Part shown: in pieces, positions 20,411 to 29,437 of the stretch | How positions within the stretch are numbered: position 1 is the first letter of the stretch | How the letters are laid out: every line of letters begins with the position of its first letter | DNA from: Acidimicrobiia bacterium | GTDB lineage: Bacteria > Actinomycetota > Acidimicrobiia > IMCC26256 > PALSA-610 | NCBI GenBank assembly: GCA_036271555.1 | Contig: DATBAK010000026.1 | Coordinates: 62,001 to 126,000 of the forward strand | Length of the DNA: 64,000 nt | Direction: 5' to 3' | Notes under the pieces: model-generated | The model's database searches: none | Told to the model about the DNA's origin: nothing | Seen by the model: only the letters and a program-made list of their open reading frames with translations | Made by a program: the position numbers and the translations under genes

Positions 20411-21702
20411 GAGGGGTCCTCGCGCCGGCGGACCTCGATGGTCTGCGCGTGCGCGTCGAGGCCTTCGCTCGCGGCGAGCGTCGTGACGTACGGGCCGACG
20501 CGGTCGAGCGCGGCGCGGTCGAGGCTCACGACGTGAATGTGCTTCTGGAAGCTCGACACGCGCAGCGCGCTCGCGAAGCGCGCGGTGCCGTTGGTCGGGA
20601 GCACGTGGTTCGTGCCGGCGACGTAGTCGCCGATCACCGCGGGCGCGTACGGCCCGCAGAAGACCGCACCGGCGTTGCGCACCTCGGGCACGAGCATCTC
20701 GGGATCCGCGTTCATCAGCTGGAGGTGCTCGGGTGCGATCACGTTCGCGACCGCGATCGCGTCGGTCGCCTCGTCGACGAGGATCATCCGTCCGCCCGAG
20801 AACAAGGTCGCCGCGGCCTCGGCCCGGCGGGTCGTCCGCTCGAGCCGGCGCACCAGCGCGGCGTCGACCGCGTCGGCGAACGCCTCGTTCCAGGTGATGA
20901 CGACCGCGACGCCCCCCGGACCGTGCTCGGCCTGCGCGAGCAGGTCGGCCGCGACCCACTCGGGATTCGTCGAGCCGTCGCCGATCACCGCGAGCTCGGA
21001 CTCCGCCGCGAGCGAATCGATCCCGACGACGCCCTGCACCTCGCGCTTCGCGGTGGTGACGTAACGGTTGCCGGGCCCGACGATCACGTCGACCGCGGCG
21101 ACCGATTCGGTCCCATAGGCCATCGCCGCGATCGCCTGCGCGCCGCCGATCCGGTACACCTCGTCGACATCGGCGAGCGCGGCCGCCGCGAGCGTCGCGT
21201 CGGGCGGCAGGCCGGTGTCGCCGTCGGGCGGCACGCAGAGCACCACCTCGGGCACCCCCGCGATGCGTGCGGGGATCGCGGTCATCAGCACGGTCGACGG
21301 GTATGCCGCGCGACCACCGGGCACGTACAAGCCCGCGCGCTCGACGGGCACGACGACATCGCGCACGTGCACACCGTGGCGCTCGTGCTTGCCGTCGCTC
21401 TCGCGCTGCGACTCGTGGTAGGCGAGGATCTGGTCGCCCGCGAACTCGAGCGCGGCGCGCAGGTCCGGGTCGATGCGGTCGAGCGCGCGCTCGATCTCGA
21501 GCTCGGGGACGCGCAGGTCGTCGACGAGCACGCAGCCGTCGAAGCGTTGCGTCAGCTCGCGGAGCGCCTCGTCGCCGCGCTCGCGGACCGCGGTGATGAT
21601 CTCGCGCACCGCGTCGACGACATCCGGCTCCGCGCCCGCCGGGCGGGGAATCGCCTCGGCCAGGTCGCCTTCGTAGCCGCGGAGGTCGAGTCGCGTCAGC
21701 AT
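20407..21702 (-). CDS. hisD: Histidinol dehydrogenase
   Basis: Zinc enzyme carrying out the last two oxidations to histidine. 431 residues. GLYVPGGRAAYPSTVLM, IGGAQAIAAMAYG and VGPGNRYVTTAKREVQG (NAD region), LLAQAEHGPGG (zinc Gln and His), the catalytic Glu-His in IAPEHLQL, GDYVAGTNHVLPT (zinc Asp), and the final zinc His in EGLDAHAQTI. It is the first gene of hisDCBHAF. The 98-base gap upstream, shared with the divergent 65-residue gene, must contain the operon promoter. I see no attenuator-like histidine-rich leader there. Confidence 0.97.
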   Translation of the reverse strand: MLTRLDLRGYEGDLAEAIPRPAGAEPDVVDAVREIITAVRERGDEALRELTQRFDGCVLVDDLRVPELEIERALDRIDPDLRAALEFAGDQILAYHESQRESDGKHERHGVHVRDVVVPVERAGLYVPGGRAAYPSTVLMTAIPARIAGVPEVVLCVPPDGDTGLPPDATLAAAALADVDEVYRIGGAQAIAAMAYGTESVAAVDVIVGPGNRYVTTAKREVQGVVGIDSLAAESELAVIGDGSTNPEWVAADLLAQAEHGPGGVAVVITWNEAFADAVDAALVRRLERTTRRAEAAATLFSGGRMILVDEATDAIAVANVIAPEHLQLMNADPEMLVPEVRNAGAVFCGPYAPAVIGDYVAGTNHVLPTNGTARFASALRVSSFQKHIHVVSLDRAALDRVGPYVTTLAASEGLDAHAQTIEVRRREDPS

Positions 21703-21800
21703 GACAGCCCGCGAGCCTACGCGACCCCTACCCCACCCCCGGTCCGCTTTGCACCCCTTGGCGGGCGAGGCGGCGCGGCCGGGTCTGGCACGCTGTCGCC

Positions 21801-21998
21801 ATGCCCGGCTCCGACAGCGCTCTCCTCTCGAGCATCTCCGCGCAGGTCGAGGACATCTCGAAACGCGTCACCACGCTCGCGGAGTCGTACGGCTCGACAC
21901 CCGACTCCGCGATCGCCGCCGAGCTCTACGCGGCCGAGCGCGCGCTCCTCAACGCTCGCCGCGCCCTCGAGCGCGCCATGCGGTCGATCAACAGCTGA
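21801..21998 (+). CDS. Small helical protein divergent from hisD
   Basis: 65 residues. LLSSISAQVEDISKRVTTLAESYG and ELYAAERALLNARRALERAMRSI have heptad-like spacing, so a short helical hairpin or coiled coil is likely. The ATG follows a clear coding bias. I do not know the family. Similar short helical ORFs are common in actinobacteria. Not obviously tied to histidine synthesis beyond sharing the intergenic region with hisD. Confidence 0.6.
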   Translation: MPGSDSALLSSISAQVEDISKRVTTLAESYGSTPDSAIAAELYAAERALLNARRALERAMRSINS

Positions 21999-22094
21999 TG
22001 CGTCCCGGCCAAGATCCGGCCGCGTGAGGAGCATCGTCGCGTTCGGCCGTGAGTGGCTGAGCCCGCGCGCGACGCGAGCAGGGCGGCCACGGTT

Positions 22095-22140
22095 GCTCCC
22101 ATCCTGCGTTGCGGAGGGCGAAGCTCGCGAGCCCGACCAG
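22095..22140 (+). repeat. Dispersed intergenic repeat, copy D
   Basis: Shows GCTCCCATCCTGCGTTGCGG, then AGGGCGAAGCTCGCGAGCCCGACCAG read on into the next bases. It ends 3 bases from the stop codon of the minus-strand acetyltransferase gene, with nothing else recognisable between 21999 and 22142. Confidence 0.6.
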
Positions 22141-22142
22141 AT

Positions 22143-23327
22143 CTAGAAGTCGTCGGACATGACGGGCCGGCGGCCCGAGAAGACGGCGTCCAGCGTGATG
22201 GCCTCGGCGGCCGACAGGCCTTGCGCCATCCCCGAGTCGAGCAACACCGCGCTCGACGACCACCCCGTGTAGAGGGCGCCCAGGCCGTTGACGGTGAGCA
22301 CCGCGTCGGGCTCGGTCGCAGCCGGCTCGATGCGTCCGCGACCGTCCTCGACGATCAATCGCCAACTGCCCTCGTTGCCCGGCGCGAACGGATCGCGCAA
22401 CCGGAAGCTCACGTCGGCGCGCGCCGCCGGCGCGAACCCGCGCGCCGCGATCGCGCCCACGACGTCGAGGATGCGCGTCATCCAGACCTGCTGACCGAGC
22501 GGCTTGATCCGTTGCTCCGGCAGCAGGTGCTCGAGCGCGTCGAGCGGAACTCCGGCGACGGTGACGTGCTCGGCCTGCGCGAGGTGCGCGCCGAGGTGCC
22601 GCCACAAGGTGCGCTGCGCGTCGGCGTCGGTGCCGACGAGATCGTCGACCCACACGTTGATCCCGCGCGGCACCGCGCTCTCGTTGTAGGTGACGTAACC
22701 CTCGATGCGCGCGTCGCGCTCGACGACGTAGGTGAAGCGGTTCGGGGCGTCCTCCAGCCGCTCGTCCCACAACCAGGTCGGGCGCGCGAGGAAACCGGGA
22801 TGACTCGGCGCGGCGCGGTCGTACGCGGCGATCATGCCGTCGCGGTCCGCGGTGGTCGCGCGGCGCTCGCGCGTCGAGCCTTCGGCGAGACCGACGAGAT
22901 CCGCGGTGCGGACGCTCACCACGCCGTAGTGCCCGGCGAGCTCCCAGCCGCACTTGCGGTACGCCCAAGTCGTCGCGGGACCGAGCGTGCTGACGACCTC
23001 GCCGCGCTCGGCCATGAGCGTGAGCGCGAACGCGAGCATCCGCGGCGCGATTCCCCGCCCGCGCTCCTCGGGCGCGACGACGACCGACGCGACACCGCCC
23101 ATCGGCACCGCGCGCCCGCCGAACCACTGCTCGAACGCGAGCACGTTCAACATGCCGACGAGCCGATCGCCGTCGAACGCGCCGACGAGCCGCTCGGTGC
23201 GCCCCGTCGTCGACACGCGCTCGATCCAACCCGACCGCTGGTTCACGGGGATCGCGTAGCCCTGCTCGCGCAATCGCGCGAAGCGCTCGAGCTCGTCGGT
23301 GTGCGCGACGCGCAGGTCGATGCTCAT
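22143..23327 (-). CDS. Eis-family GNAT acetyltransferase
   Basis: 394 residues from the ATG at 23327. The N-terminal GNAT domain has the acetyl-CoA loop VVVAPEERGRGIAPRML, a second degenerate GNAT domain lies in the middle, and the end is an SCP2-like domain (LTVNGLGALYTGWSSSAVLLDSG). This three-part architecture is that of Eis, which acetylates amines on aminoglycosides or proteins. The carboxy-terminal residue F of MSDDF fits the Eis use of the free C-terminus. The substrate here is unknown. The start overlaps the nth stop (ATGA). Confidence 0.88.
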   Translation of the reverse strand: MSIDLRVAHTDELERFARLREQGYAIPVNQRSGWIERVSTTGRTERLVGAFDGDRLVGMLNVLAFEQWFGGRAVPMGGVASVVVAPEERGRGIAPRMLAFALTLMAERGEVVSTLGPATTWAYRKCGWELAGHYGVVSVRTADLVGLAEGSTRERRATTADRDGMIAAYDRAAPSHPGFLARPTWLWDERLEDAPNRFTYVVERDARIEGYVTYNESAVPRGINVWVDDLVGTDADAQRTLWRHLGAHLAQAEHVTVAGVPLDALEHLLPEQRIKPLGQQVWMTRILDVVGAIAARGFAPAARADVSFRLRDPFAPGNEGSWRLIVEDGRGRIEPAATEPDAVLTVNGLGALYTGWSSSAVLLDSGMAQGLSAAEAITLDAVFSGRRPVMSDDF

Positions 23328-24031
23328 GCGCGCTTCACTGCCTTCTTCTTGTTCGCGACCGTCTTCTTCTTCACGGGTGCTTTCTTCACGAACGTGAACG
23401 CCGACGGGCAGACGTCGTTGAGCACGCACTCGTCGCATCTCGGCTTGCGCGCGTCGCAGATGCGGCGACCGTGCTCGATGAGCCGCAGCGAATAGCGACC
23501 CCGCTCCTCCGGCGCGACGAGCGCGTTGAGGTCGAACTCGATCTTCACCGGATCCTTCTCGTTCGTGAGCTTCAGCCGGTGCGAGAGGCGGGTCACGTGC
23601 GTGTCGACCGGCAGTCCCGGAAGATCGAAGGCGACCGAGCGCACCACATTGCCGGTCTTGCGGCCGACGCCGGGCAGCGTCACGAGGTCTTCGAGCTCGG
23701 TGGGCACCTCACCGTCGAAGCGCTCGACGACGGCCTGGGCCATCCCGATGATGCTCTTCGTCTTGGCGCGGAAGAACCCGGTCGCGTGGATGAGCGTCTC
23801 GACCCGGTCGGGATCGGCCACCGCGAGGTCGGCCGGCGCCGGGAACTCCGCGAACAGCGCGGGCGTCTCCATGTTCACGCGCACGTCGGTCGACTGGGCC
23901 GAGAGGATCGTCGCGACGAGCAGCTCGAACGGATTCTCGTGCACCAGCGCGCACCGCACGTCGGGGTAGAGCTCGGCGAGGCGCTCGCGCACGATCTCGG
24001 CCCGCGACTTCGCTCCACGGGGACGGGCCAC
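23324..24031 (-). CDS. nth: Endonuclease III (DNA glycosylase/AP lyase)
   Basis: Removes oxidised pyrimidines in base excision repair. 235 residues. The helix-hairpin-helix LVTLPGVGRKTGNVV carries the Schiff-base Lys, and the catalytic Asp is in LPVDTHVTRL. The [4Fe-4S] cluster ligands follow the C-x6-C-x2-C-x5-C rule (CDARKPRCDECVLNDVC). After it comes a Lys-rich tail (VKKAPVKKKTVANKKKAV) not present in E. coli Nth, probably for DNA contact. It is translated together with the Eis-like gene. Confidence 0.96.
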   Translation of the reverse strand: MARPRGAKSRAEIVRERLAELYPDVRCALVHENPFELLVATILSAQSTDVRVNMETPALFAEFPAPADLAVADPDRVETLIHATGFFRAKTKSIIGMAQAVVERFDGEVPTELEDLVTLPGVGRKTGNVVRSVAFDLPGLPVDTHVTRLSHRLKLTNEKDPVKIEFDLNALVAPEERGRYSLRLIEHGRRICDARKPRCDECVLNDVCPSAFTFVKKAPVKKKTVANKKKAVKRA

Positions 24032-24069
24032 GACCGGGCAGCGTACGTGCCCGCGGTACCGTCGTGTCC

Positions 24070-24987
24070 ATGGCGGGACCGGAGATCGTCGTCACCGGTC
24101 CGCACGACCGCGACGCGATCGCAGCCCTCGATCACGCAGTACACGAAGCGACCGGACATCCCGCGCTCGGCGCGGCCGTGTGGCGCGACCTCGCGTCGCC
24201 GGGCGCTGATTCCGTCGGGCTGCTCGCGCGCCACGACGGGCGCGCCGACGCGTATCTGCACGTCGCGCGCAGCGACACGTTCGCGCCGCAGCACTGGGTG
24301 CTCGGACTCGCCGCGTCGCCGTCGACCGCCGACGGCGCGGTCGCGCGCCTGCTCGACGCCGCGACCGATCACGTCGCCGGACGCGGCGGCGGCGAGGTCG
24401 TCGTGTGGCGCTTCGACCCGACCCCGGGCGACGACGCGGCCCTCGTCGCGCAGGGCTTCGAAGCGCAGCGCGATCTGTACCAGATGCGCGTCCCGCTCCC
24501 CCTCGCCGAAACCGCGCGGTTTCCCGACTCGGTCACGGTCCGCACGTTCGAGCCCGGCCACGACGAGGACGCGTGGCTCACGGTGAACAACGCCGCGTTC
24601 GGGAACCACCCCGATCAGGGCGGGTGGGTGCGCAGCACGCTCGAGCGGCGCATGGCCGAGCCGTGGTTCGACCCGACTCTGTTCCTGCTCGCCGAGGACG
24701 ACGCCGGCCTCGCCGGCTTCGACTGGCTCAAGGTCCACGAGCCCGACGGGCGCGACCCGCGCATCGGCGAGATCTTCGTCATCGGCGTCGACCCCGCGCA
24801 CCAGGGCCTCGGGCTCGGACGCTCGCTCGCGGTCGAGGGGCTCGCGCGCGTCGCGGCGCGCGGCATCACCACCGGCATGCTCTTCGTCGCGGCCGAGAAC
24901 GCGGCCGCGCTCGCGCTGTACCGCTCACTCGGCTTCACCGTGCATCGCACCGACCGCGCCTACGCGCGCACGGTCGCAGCCCGATGA
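24070..24987 (+). CDS. mshD: Mycothiol synthase (mycothiol acetyltransferase)
   Basis: Last step of mycothiol synthesis, acetylating Cys-GlcN-Ins. 305 residues with two GNAT domains. Diagnostic pieces are WVLGLAA in the N-terminal half, DLYQMRVPLPL, NNAAFGNHPDQGGW, and the acetyl-CoA loop GVDPAHQGLGLGRSLAV. The ATG at 24070 was chosen; a GTG at 24064 would add two residues. It is the best lineage marker in the window, because mycothiol is an actinobacterial thiol. It is coupled to rlmN by ATGA. Confidence 0.92.
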   Translation: MAGPEIVVTGPHDRDAIAALDHAVHEATGHPALGAAVWRDLASPGADSVGLLARHDGRADAYLHVARSDTFAPQHWVLGLAASPSTADGAVARLLDAATDHVAGRGGGEVVVWRFDPTPGDDAALVAQGFEAQRDLYQMRVPLPLAETARFPDSVTVRTFEPGHDEDAWLTVNNAAFGNHPDQGGWVRSTLERRMAEPWFDPTLFLLAEDDAGLAGFDWLKVHEPDGRDPRIGEIFVIGVDPAHQGLGLGRSLAVEGLARVAARGITTGMLFVAAENAAALALYRSLGFTVHRTDRAYARTVAAR

Positions 24988-26015
24988 CCACCCGCTACGG
25001 CGCGACGCGCACCGACATCGACGAGCTCGTCGCGAGCTTCGGCGAGCCCGCCTACCGCGCCACGCAGGTCTGGGAAGGGCTCTGGACGCAGCGCCGACCG
25101 CTCGAATCGCTCACGAACGTCTCGAGATCGTTGCGCGACCGCGTCGCGACCGCGCTGCCCCTCGCGCTCGAACCCCAGCTCGTCACGAGCGCGGATCGCG
25201 ACACGACGCGCAAGTGGCTGTGGCAGACGACCGCCGAAGCTCGTCCCGCGCAGATCGAGACCGTGCTCATGGGCTACCGCGACCGCGCCACCGTCTGCGT
25301 GTCGTCGCAGGCGGGGTGCGCGATGGGGTGCCCGTTCTGCGCGACCGGGCAGGCAGGCTTCGAGCGCCACCTCGACGCGGGCGAGATCGTCGAGCAGGTC
25401 GTGCGGGCCGCGCACGAGTCACCGCAGCGCGTCAGCAACGTCGTCTTCATGGGTATGGGCGAGCCGCTCGCGAACGTCGACGCGGTGCTGCGTTCGATCG
25501 ATCGTCTGCACGGCGACCTCGGTCTGTCCGCGCGCCACATCACGGTGTCGACCGTCGGCGTGATCCCCGGCATGCGTGCGCTCGCCGCCGGTCCGCTGCC
25601 GGTGACGCTCGCGGTCTCGCTCCACGCACCCGACGACGCGCTCCGCGACGAGCTCGTCCCGCTGAACCGCCGCTACCCGATCGCCGACGTGCTCGACGCG
25701 GCGCGCGACCATGCGCGCACGCGCGGCCGCCGGGTGACGTTCGAGTACGCGTGCATCGACGACGTCAACGATCATCCGCACCAGGCGCGGGCGCTCGCGG
25801 GGCGGCTGCGCGGATTTCCGGGCGGCGCGCACGTGAACCTCATCCCGCTCAACGGCACCGGCGGCTTCGCCGGGCGCGCGTCCTCGAGCGTCCGCATCGA
25901 GGAGTTCGCGACCGTACTGCGGGACACCGGCATCACGGCCACCGTCCGTCGCAACCGGGGCACCGAGATCGACGCTGCGTGCGGTCAGCTGCGCGCCCGG
26001 GCCGCGAAGGCGTGA
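24984..26015 (+). CDS. rlmN: Dual-specificity 23S rRNA/tRNA methyltransferase RlmN
   Basis: Radical SAM enzyme that methylates C2 of A2503 in 23S rRNA and A37 in some tRNAs. 343 residues. The cluster motif is C-x3-C-x2-C (GCAMGCPFC). VVFMGMGEPLAN is the SAM-binding GEP motif. The methyl-carrying Cys near the C-terminus is in IDAACGQL. LAVSLHAPDD and LNRRYPI are also present. It starts inside the mshD stop. Confidence 0.96.
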   Translation: MTTRYGATRTDIDELVASFGEPAYRATQVWEGLWTQRRPLESLTNVSRSLRDRVATALPLALEPQLVTSADRDTTRKWLWQTTAEARPAQIETVLMGYRDRATVCVSSQAGCAMGCPFCATGQAGFERHLDAGEIVEQVVRAAHESPQRVSNVVFMGMGEPLANVDAVLRSIDRLHGDLGLSARHITVSTVGVIPGMRALAAGPLPVTLAVSLHAPDDALRDELVPLNRRYPIADVLDAARDHARTRGRRVTFEYACIDDVNDHPHQARALAGRLRGFPGGAHVNLIPLNGTGGFAGRASSSVRIEEFATVLRDTGITATVRRNRGTEIDAACGQLRARAAKA

Positions 26016-26035
26016 GCATTCGCACCCCCCGTGCG

Positions 26036-26072
26036 GCCTGAGGCGTGCGCGAAGCGAGCGAATGACCATGAG
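26036..26072 (+). repeat. Dispersed intergenic repeat, copy E
   Basis: A degenerate GGCCTGAGGCGT, then GCGCGAAGCGAGCGAATGACCATGAG. The last bases contain two in-frame ATG codons that can start the following membrane-protein gene. Confidence 0.45.
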
Positions 26073-26439
26073 GCAGAATGGCGGCGTGAACGACTACCAG
26101 TGGGTCAACCGGGGTCACCCCCAGACCCTCGTCACGGCCACGGTCCTGCTCTACCTCGAAGGCATCTTGAGCCTGATCGGCCTGGGCGGCGTCTACGGCG
26201 GCTACCTCGTGTGCGTCGCGATGGTGGTCGGCGGCTTCGGCATCGCCAACGACAAGCGCTGGGGGTACGGCCTCGCGCTCGCGGCCTCGATCGTGAGCGT
26301 CGGCTTGCTGCTCTGGGCGTGGGGCTTCGGTGCGCTCACGAACTTCGGTCCGCTCATCGACCTGATCTTCGGCGGCGCGCTCCTCGGGTTGCTCCTGCAC
26401 CCGATGAGCCGCAGCTACCAGCGCATCTGGTTCCGGTAG
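26062..26439 (+). CDS. Small multi-pass membrane protein
   Basis: 125 residues (117 if the GTG at 26086, VNDYQWVNRG, is the true start). Three to four hydrophobic segments: LVTATVLLYLEGILSLIGLGG, YGGYLVCVAMVVGGFGIA, YGLALAASIVSVGLLLWAWG and PLIDLIFGGALLGLLL. Short charged loops and the ending SRSYQRIWFR fit an integral membrane protein. No family motif is recognised. The first ATG codons are provided by a dispersed repeat. Confidence 0.7.
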   Translation: MTMRQNGGVNDYQWVNRGHPQTLVTATVLLYLEGILSLIGLGGVYGGYLVCVAMVVGGFGIANDKRWGYGLALAASIVSVGLLLWAWGFGALTNFGPLIDLIFGGALLGLLLHPMSRSYQRIWFR

Positions 26440-26512
26440 TCGCAACGTCACGATGAGCACGGCGCAGACCGCAGGCACGGAGGGATCGGAATGTCCTTCG
26501 CACCGTGCGGAT

Positions 26513-26539
26513 CGAGCGCCGGAGGTCGGAGCCGCATGA
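26513..26539 (+). repeat. 27-base duplicated ribosome-binding leader, copy 1
   Basis: Identical in all 27 bases to the minus-strand sequence at 60146-60172. It contains GGAGGT (26521-26526), a 9-base spacer and ATGA. Here the ATG starts the metallopeptidase gene. Confidence 0.8.
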
Positions 26540-28110
26540 ACATCGGCGACGCGCCGCTCGTCACCGAGATCGAGGAGCGGCTGCGTCCGCTCGTCGTCGC
26601 GGCGGAAGCCGCGTGGTGGGACGCCGCGGTCGACGCGCGCGACGAGACCGAGGCCCGTCGCAAGACGACCGACCTCGCGGTCTCCGACGTGCTCGCGGAA
26701 CCCGAGCTGTTCGGTGCCGTCCGTGCCGCGCGCTCGCAAGCCGGGCTCGACCCGACCGTCGCGCGCCAGCTCGACGTCGTGCACGACTGGCTCGCACCGA
26801 ACCAGGTTCCGTCGGAGCTGCGCCGCGCGATCGTCGACCTGCAGGTGGCGGTCGAGTCCGAGTTCGCACAGCACCGCGGTGAGGTCGACGGCGAGCAGGT
26901 CGACGACAACGAGATCACCGAGATCCTGCGGACGAGCGACGACGTCGGGCTCCGCGAGCGAGCGTGGGAGGCGTCGAAGACGATCGGGGCCGCCGTCGCC
27001 GACCGCCTGCGCGAGCTCGCGCGGCGCCGGAACGAAGCCGCCCGCGCCCTCGGATGGCGCGACCACTTCGCGCTCGCGCTGGGCACGTCGGAGCTCGACG
27101 AGGACCGCCTCTTCGCGACCCTCACCGCCGTCGACGATGCGACCGCGGCGCCGTTCCGCGCGTGGAAGTCGCAGCTCGACGTGCGGCTCGCCGATCGCTT
27201 CGGTATCGCGGTGCGCGAGCTCGCACCCTGGCACTACGACGACCCCTTCTTCCAGACCGCGCCGGTCGGCGAGCTCGCCGACCTCGACGCGGTCTTCGCA
27301 GGCCGCGACCTCGAGGCGCTCGTCGTGCGCAGCTACGAGGGCCTCGGTCTCGACGTCGCGCCGGTGCTCACGCGCAGCGACCTCTACCCGCGCGAGCGCA
27401 AGAACCAGCACGCCTTCTGCACCGACATCGACCGCGAGGGCGACGTGCGCGTGCTCTGCAACATCACGCCGTCCGAACGCTGGATGGAGACGTTGCTGCA
27501 CGAGTTCGGTCACGGCACGTATTTCGCCGAGGTCGACCGCACGCTCCCGTGGACGCTGCGCACGATGCACTCCCTCACCACCGAGGGCGTCGCGATGTTG
27601 TTCGGTCGCCGCTCGCGCGACCCGGAGTGGCTCACGACCGTCGTGGGTGTCGCGCCCGCCGAGGTCGAACGGCGCGCGGGCGCCCTCGCCGACGCGCGCC
27701 GCGCCCAGCTGCTGGTGTTCGCGCGCTGGGTCCTCGTGATGACGAACTTCGAGCGCGGGCTCTACGCCGATCCGAACGCCGACCACGACAACCGCTGGTG
27801 GGAGCTCGTCGAGCGCTTCCAGCTCGTCCACCGGCCGCCCGGTCGCGTCGGGCCCGACTGGGCCGCCAAGATCCACCTCGCGGTCGCGCCCGTCTACTAC
27901 CAGAACTACCTGTACGGCGAGCTCGTCGCGTCGCAGGTCGAGGCGATGCTGCGGCGCGAGCACGGCGGTCTCGTCGACCGGCCCGACGTCGGGCGCACAC
28001 TGCGCGACCGCATCTTCCGGCCCGGCGCCGCGGTCCGTTGGGACGAGCTCATCCGGCGCGCGACCGGCGAGCCGCTCACGCCGAAGCACCTCGCCGCGCA
28101 GCTCGCGTAA
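26536..28110 (+). CDS. Gluzincin metallopeptidase, M2/M3-like
   Basis: 524 residues, almost all helical. The zinc site is HEFGHG (in METLLHEFGHGTYFAEVD), with the third ligand Glu about 25 residues on in TTEGVAMLF. This layout matches the M2 (ACE-like) and M3 oligopeptidases. There is no signal peptide, so it is cytoplasmic. An upstream in-frame ATG exists at 26491, but the perfect GGAGGT at 26521 with a 9-base spacer points to 26536. It lies 15 bases before the secernin-like gene. Confidence 0.87.
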   Translation: MNIGDAPLVTEIEERLRPLVVAAEAAWWDAAVDARDETEARRKTTDLAVSDVLAEPELFGAVRAARSQAGLDPTVARQLDVVHDWLAPNQVPSELRRAIVDLQVAVESEFAQHRGEVDGEQVDDNEITEILRTSDDVGLRERAWEASKTIGAAVADRLRELARRRNEAARALGWRDHFALALGTSELDEDRLFATLTAVDDATAAPFRAWKSQLDVRLADRFGIAVRELAPWHYDDPFFQTAPVGELADLDAVFAGRDLEALVVRSYEGLGLDVAPVLTRSDLYPRERKNQHAFCTDIDREGDVRVLCNITPSERWMETLLHEFGHGTYFAEVDRTLPWTLRTMHSLTTEGVAMLFGRRSRDPEWLTTVVGVAPAEVERRAGALADARRAQLLVFARWVLVMTNFERGLYADPNADHDNRWWELVERFQLVHRPPGRVGPDWAAKIHLAVAPVYYQNYLYGELVASQVEAMLRREHGGLVDRPDVGRTLRDRIFRPGAAVRWDELIRRATGEPLTPKHLAAQLA

Positions 28111-28125
28111 CCGGCCGCGTCCGTC

Positions 28126-29289
28126 GTGTGCGACACGCTCTGCGTCCGGCTGCCCGACCGGATGCTGTTCGCGAAGAGCTCGGACCGGCCGTTCGACGAG
28201 CCCCAAGTCGTCGAGTCCCGCGCCCGGCGGGCTTCGAGCGCGGGCGGACTGCGCATGCAATACGTCACCGTCCCCGACACCGGCGGCGCGGCCGCGATCG
28301 TGTCGCGCCCCACGTGGCTGCGCGGGGCGGAGCACGGCGTGAACGAGCATCGCGTCGCGATCGGCAACGAGAAGATCTGGACGATCGACGATCCGCGCGG
28401 CGAGCCGCCCGCGTTGATCGGCATGGACCTCGTCGCGCTCGTGCTCGATCGCGCGCGCGACGCCGACGAGGGGTTGGTGGTACTCACGGCGCTGCTCGCG
28501 GAGCACGGTCAGGGGGGCAGCGGCGAGGCCGACCGCGACACGCCGTATTGGTCGTCGTTCCTGATCGCCGATCCGCTGCGCGCGTGGATCGTGGAGACGA
28601 GCGGTCGGCGCTACGCGGCCCGGCCCGCGGCGGCCGGCGACTCGATCTCGAACCGCGTGAGCATCGGAACCGACTGGACCGTCGCGTCCGACGACGTCGC
28701 ACCGGGCACCGACATCGACTCGTGGCGCAGCCCACGCATCCCGACCGGCATCGCCGACCACCGTCTCGCGGCGACGCGCGCCTGCGTGAGCTCGGCGTCC
28801 ACACCGCGCGAGCTCGTCACGACGCTGCGGCATCACGGGCGCCGACCCTGGGGCGCGCCGGGAGCCGACGCGCGCGACGCCGACGCGCCGCCGATCGAGA
28901 TCGGCGACGACTTCGCGGGCATCACGGTGTGCATGCACACGCGCGGCGCCGACACGACCACGGCCGCGATGGTCTGCGACCTCCCCGTCGATCCCGACGA
29001 ACCGGTTCGCGCCTGGTTCGCGCTCGGCAGCCCGTGCGTCAGCGTGTTCGTGCCCGCGTTCCCACCCTTCGTCGCACCCGAGCTCGCCGACGCGCGCCAG
29101 TGGCAGCGATTTGCCGCGCTGCGGGACCGCGTCGAGACCGACGGTGACGCGCTCGCCGCCGTCCGCGCCGAGCTCGCACCCGTCGAAGCCGACCTCTGGG
29201 AACAGGCCGCCACGTGCGCCGATCACGAGGCTTTCGCGGCGCGCGCCTTCGCCCCCGTCGACGCCGCGTTGCGTCGTCTTGGCGTGTGA
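28126..29289 (+). CDS. Secernin-like/C69-type N-terminal nucleophile hydrolase
   Basis: 387 residues starting VCDTLCVRLPDRMLFAKSSDRP. Cys2, exposed after removal of the initiator, is the expected catalytic residue of the secernin/dipeptidase C69 group. SSFLIADPLRAWIVETSGRRYAAR and SISNRVSIG are further family features. It probably cleaves dipeptides or amides, but the exact reaction is unknown. It starts with GTG 15 bases after the metallopeptidase, so the two could process peptides together. Confidence 0.85.
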   Translation: MCDTLCVRLPDRMLFAKSSDRPFDEPQVVESRARRASSAGGLRMQYVTVPDTGGAAAIVSRPTWLRGAEHGVNEHRVAIGNEKIWTIDDPRGEPPALIGMDLVALVLDRARDADEGLVVLTALLAEHGQGGSGEADRDTPYWSSFLIADPLRAWIVETSGRRYAARPAAAGDSISNRVSIGTDWTVASDDVAPGTDIDSWRSPRIPTGIADHRLAATRACVSSASTPRELVTTLRHHGRRPWGAPGADARDADAPPIEIGDDFAGITVCMHTRGADTTTAAMVCDLPVDPDEPVRAWFALGSPCVSVFVPAFPPFVAPELADARQWQRFAALRDRVETDGDALAAVRAELAPVEADLWEQAATCADHEAFAARAFAPVDAALRRLGV

Positions 29290-29350
29290 GCGTTCTCGCG
29301 CGTCGGACGCGCGAGAACGGGCGGGTCGCTCCTCGGCCCGTCCGACCCGT

Positions 29351-29394
29351 GGCTGAGGCGTCGAGAAGGGCGAAGCTTGCGAGCCCGACCATGA
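29351..29394 (+). repeat. Dispersed intergenic repeat, copy F
   Basis: Shows GGCTGAGGCGTCGAGAAGGG, then CGAAGCTTGCGAGCCCGACC and ATGA. It shares CGACCATGAGAA with the copy at the CoA-transferase start (60123-60140). It lies in the 172-base gap ahead of the acyl-CoA synthetase. Confidence 0.65.
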
Positions 29395-29423
29395 GAATCG
29401 ACCGCTCGCGCGGTCGGCCACTA

Positions 29424-29437
29424 CGGTCCGCGGACCG
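29424..29437. promoter_or_regulatory. Perfect 14-base palindrome, candidate operator
   Basis: CGGTCCGCGGACCG reads the same on both strands. It lies 24 bases before the acyl-CoA synthetase ATG and is followed by ACCGGTCCG. A GACCGC/GCGGTC inverted pair stands just upstream at 29400-29415. TetR-type regulators of fatty-acid genes bind palindromes of this size, but no regulator gene is adjacent. Confidence 0.4.
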
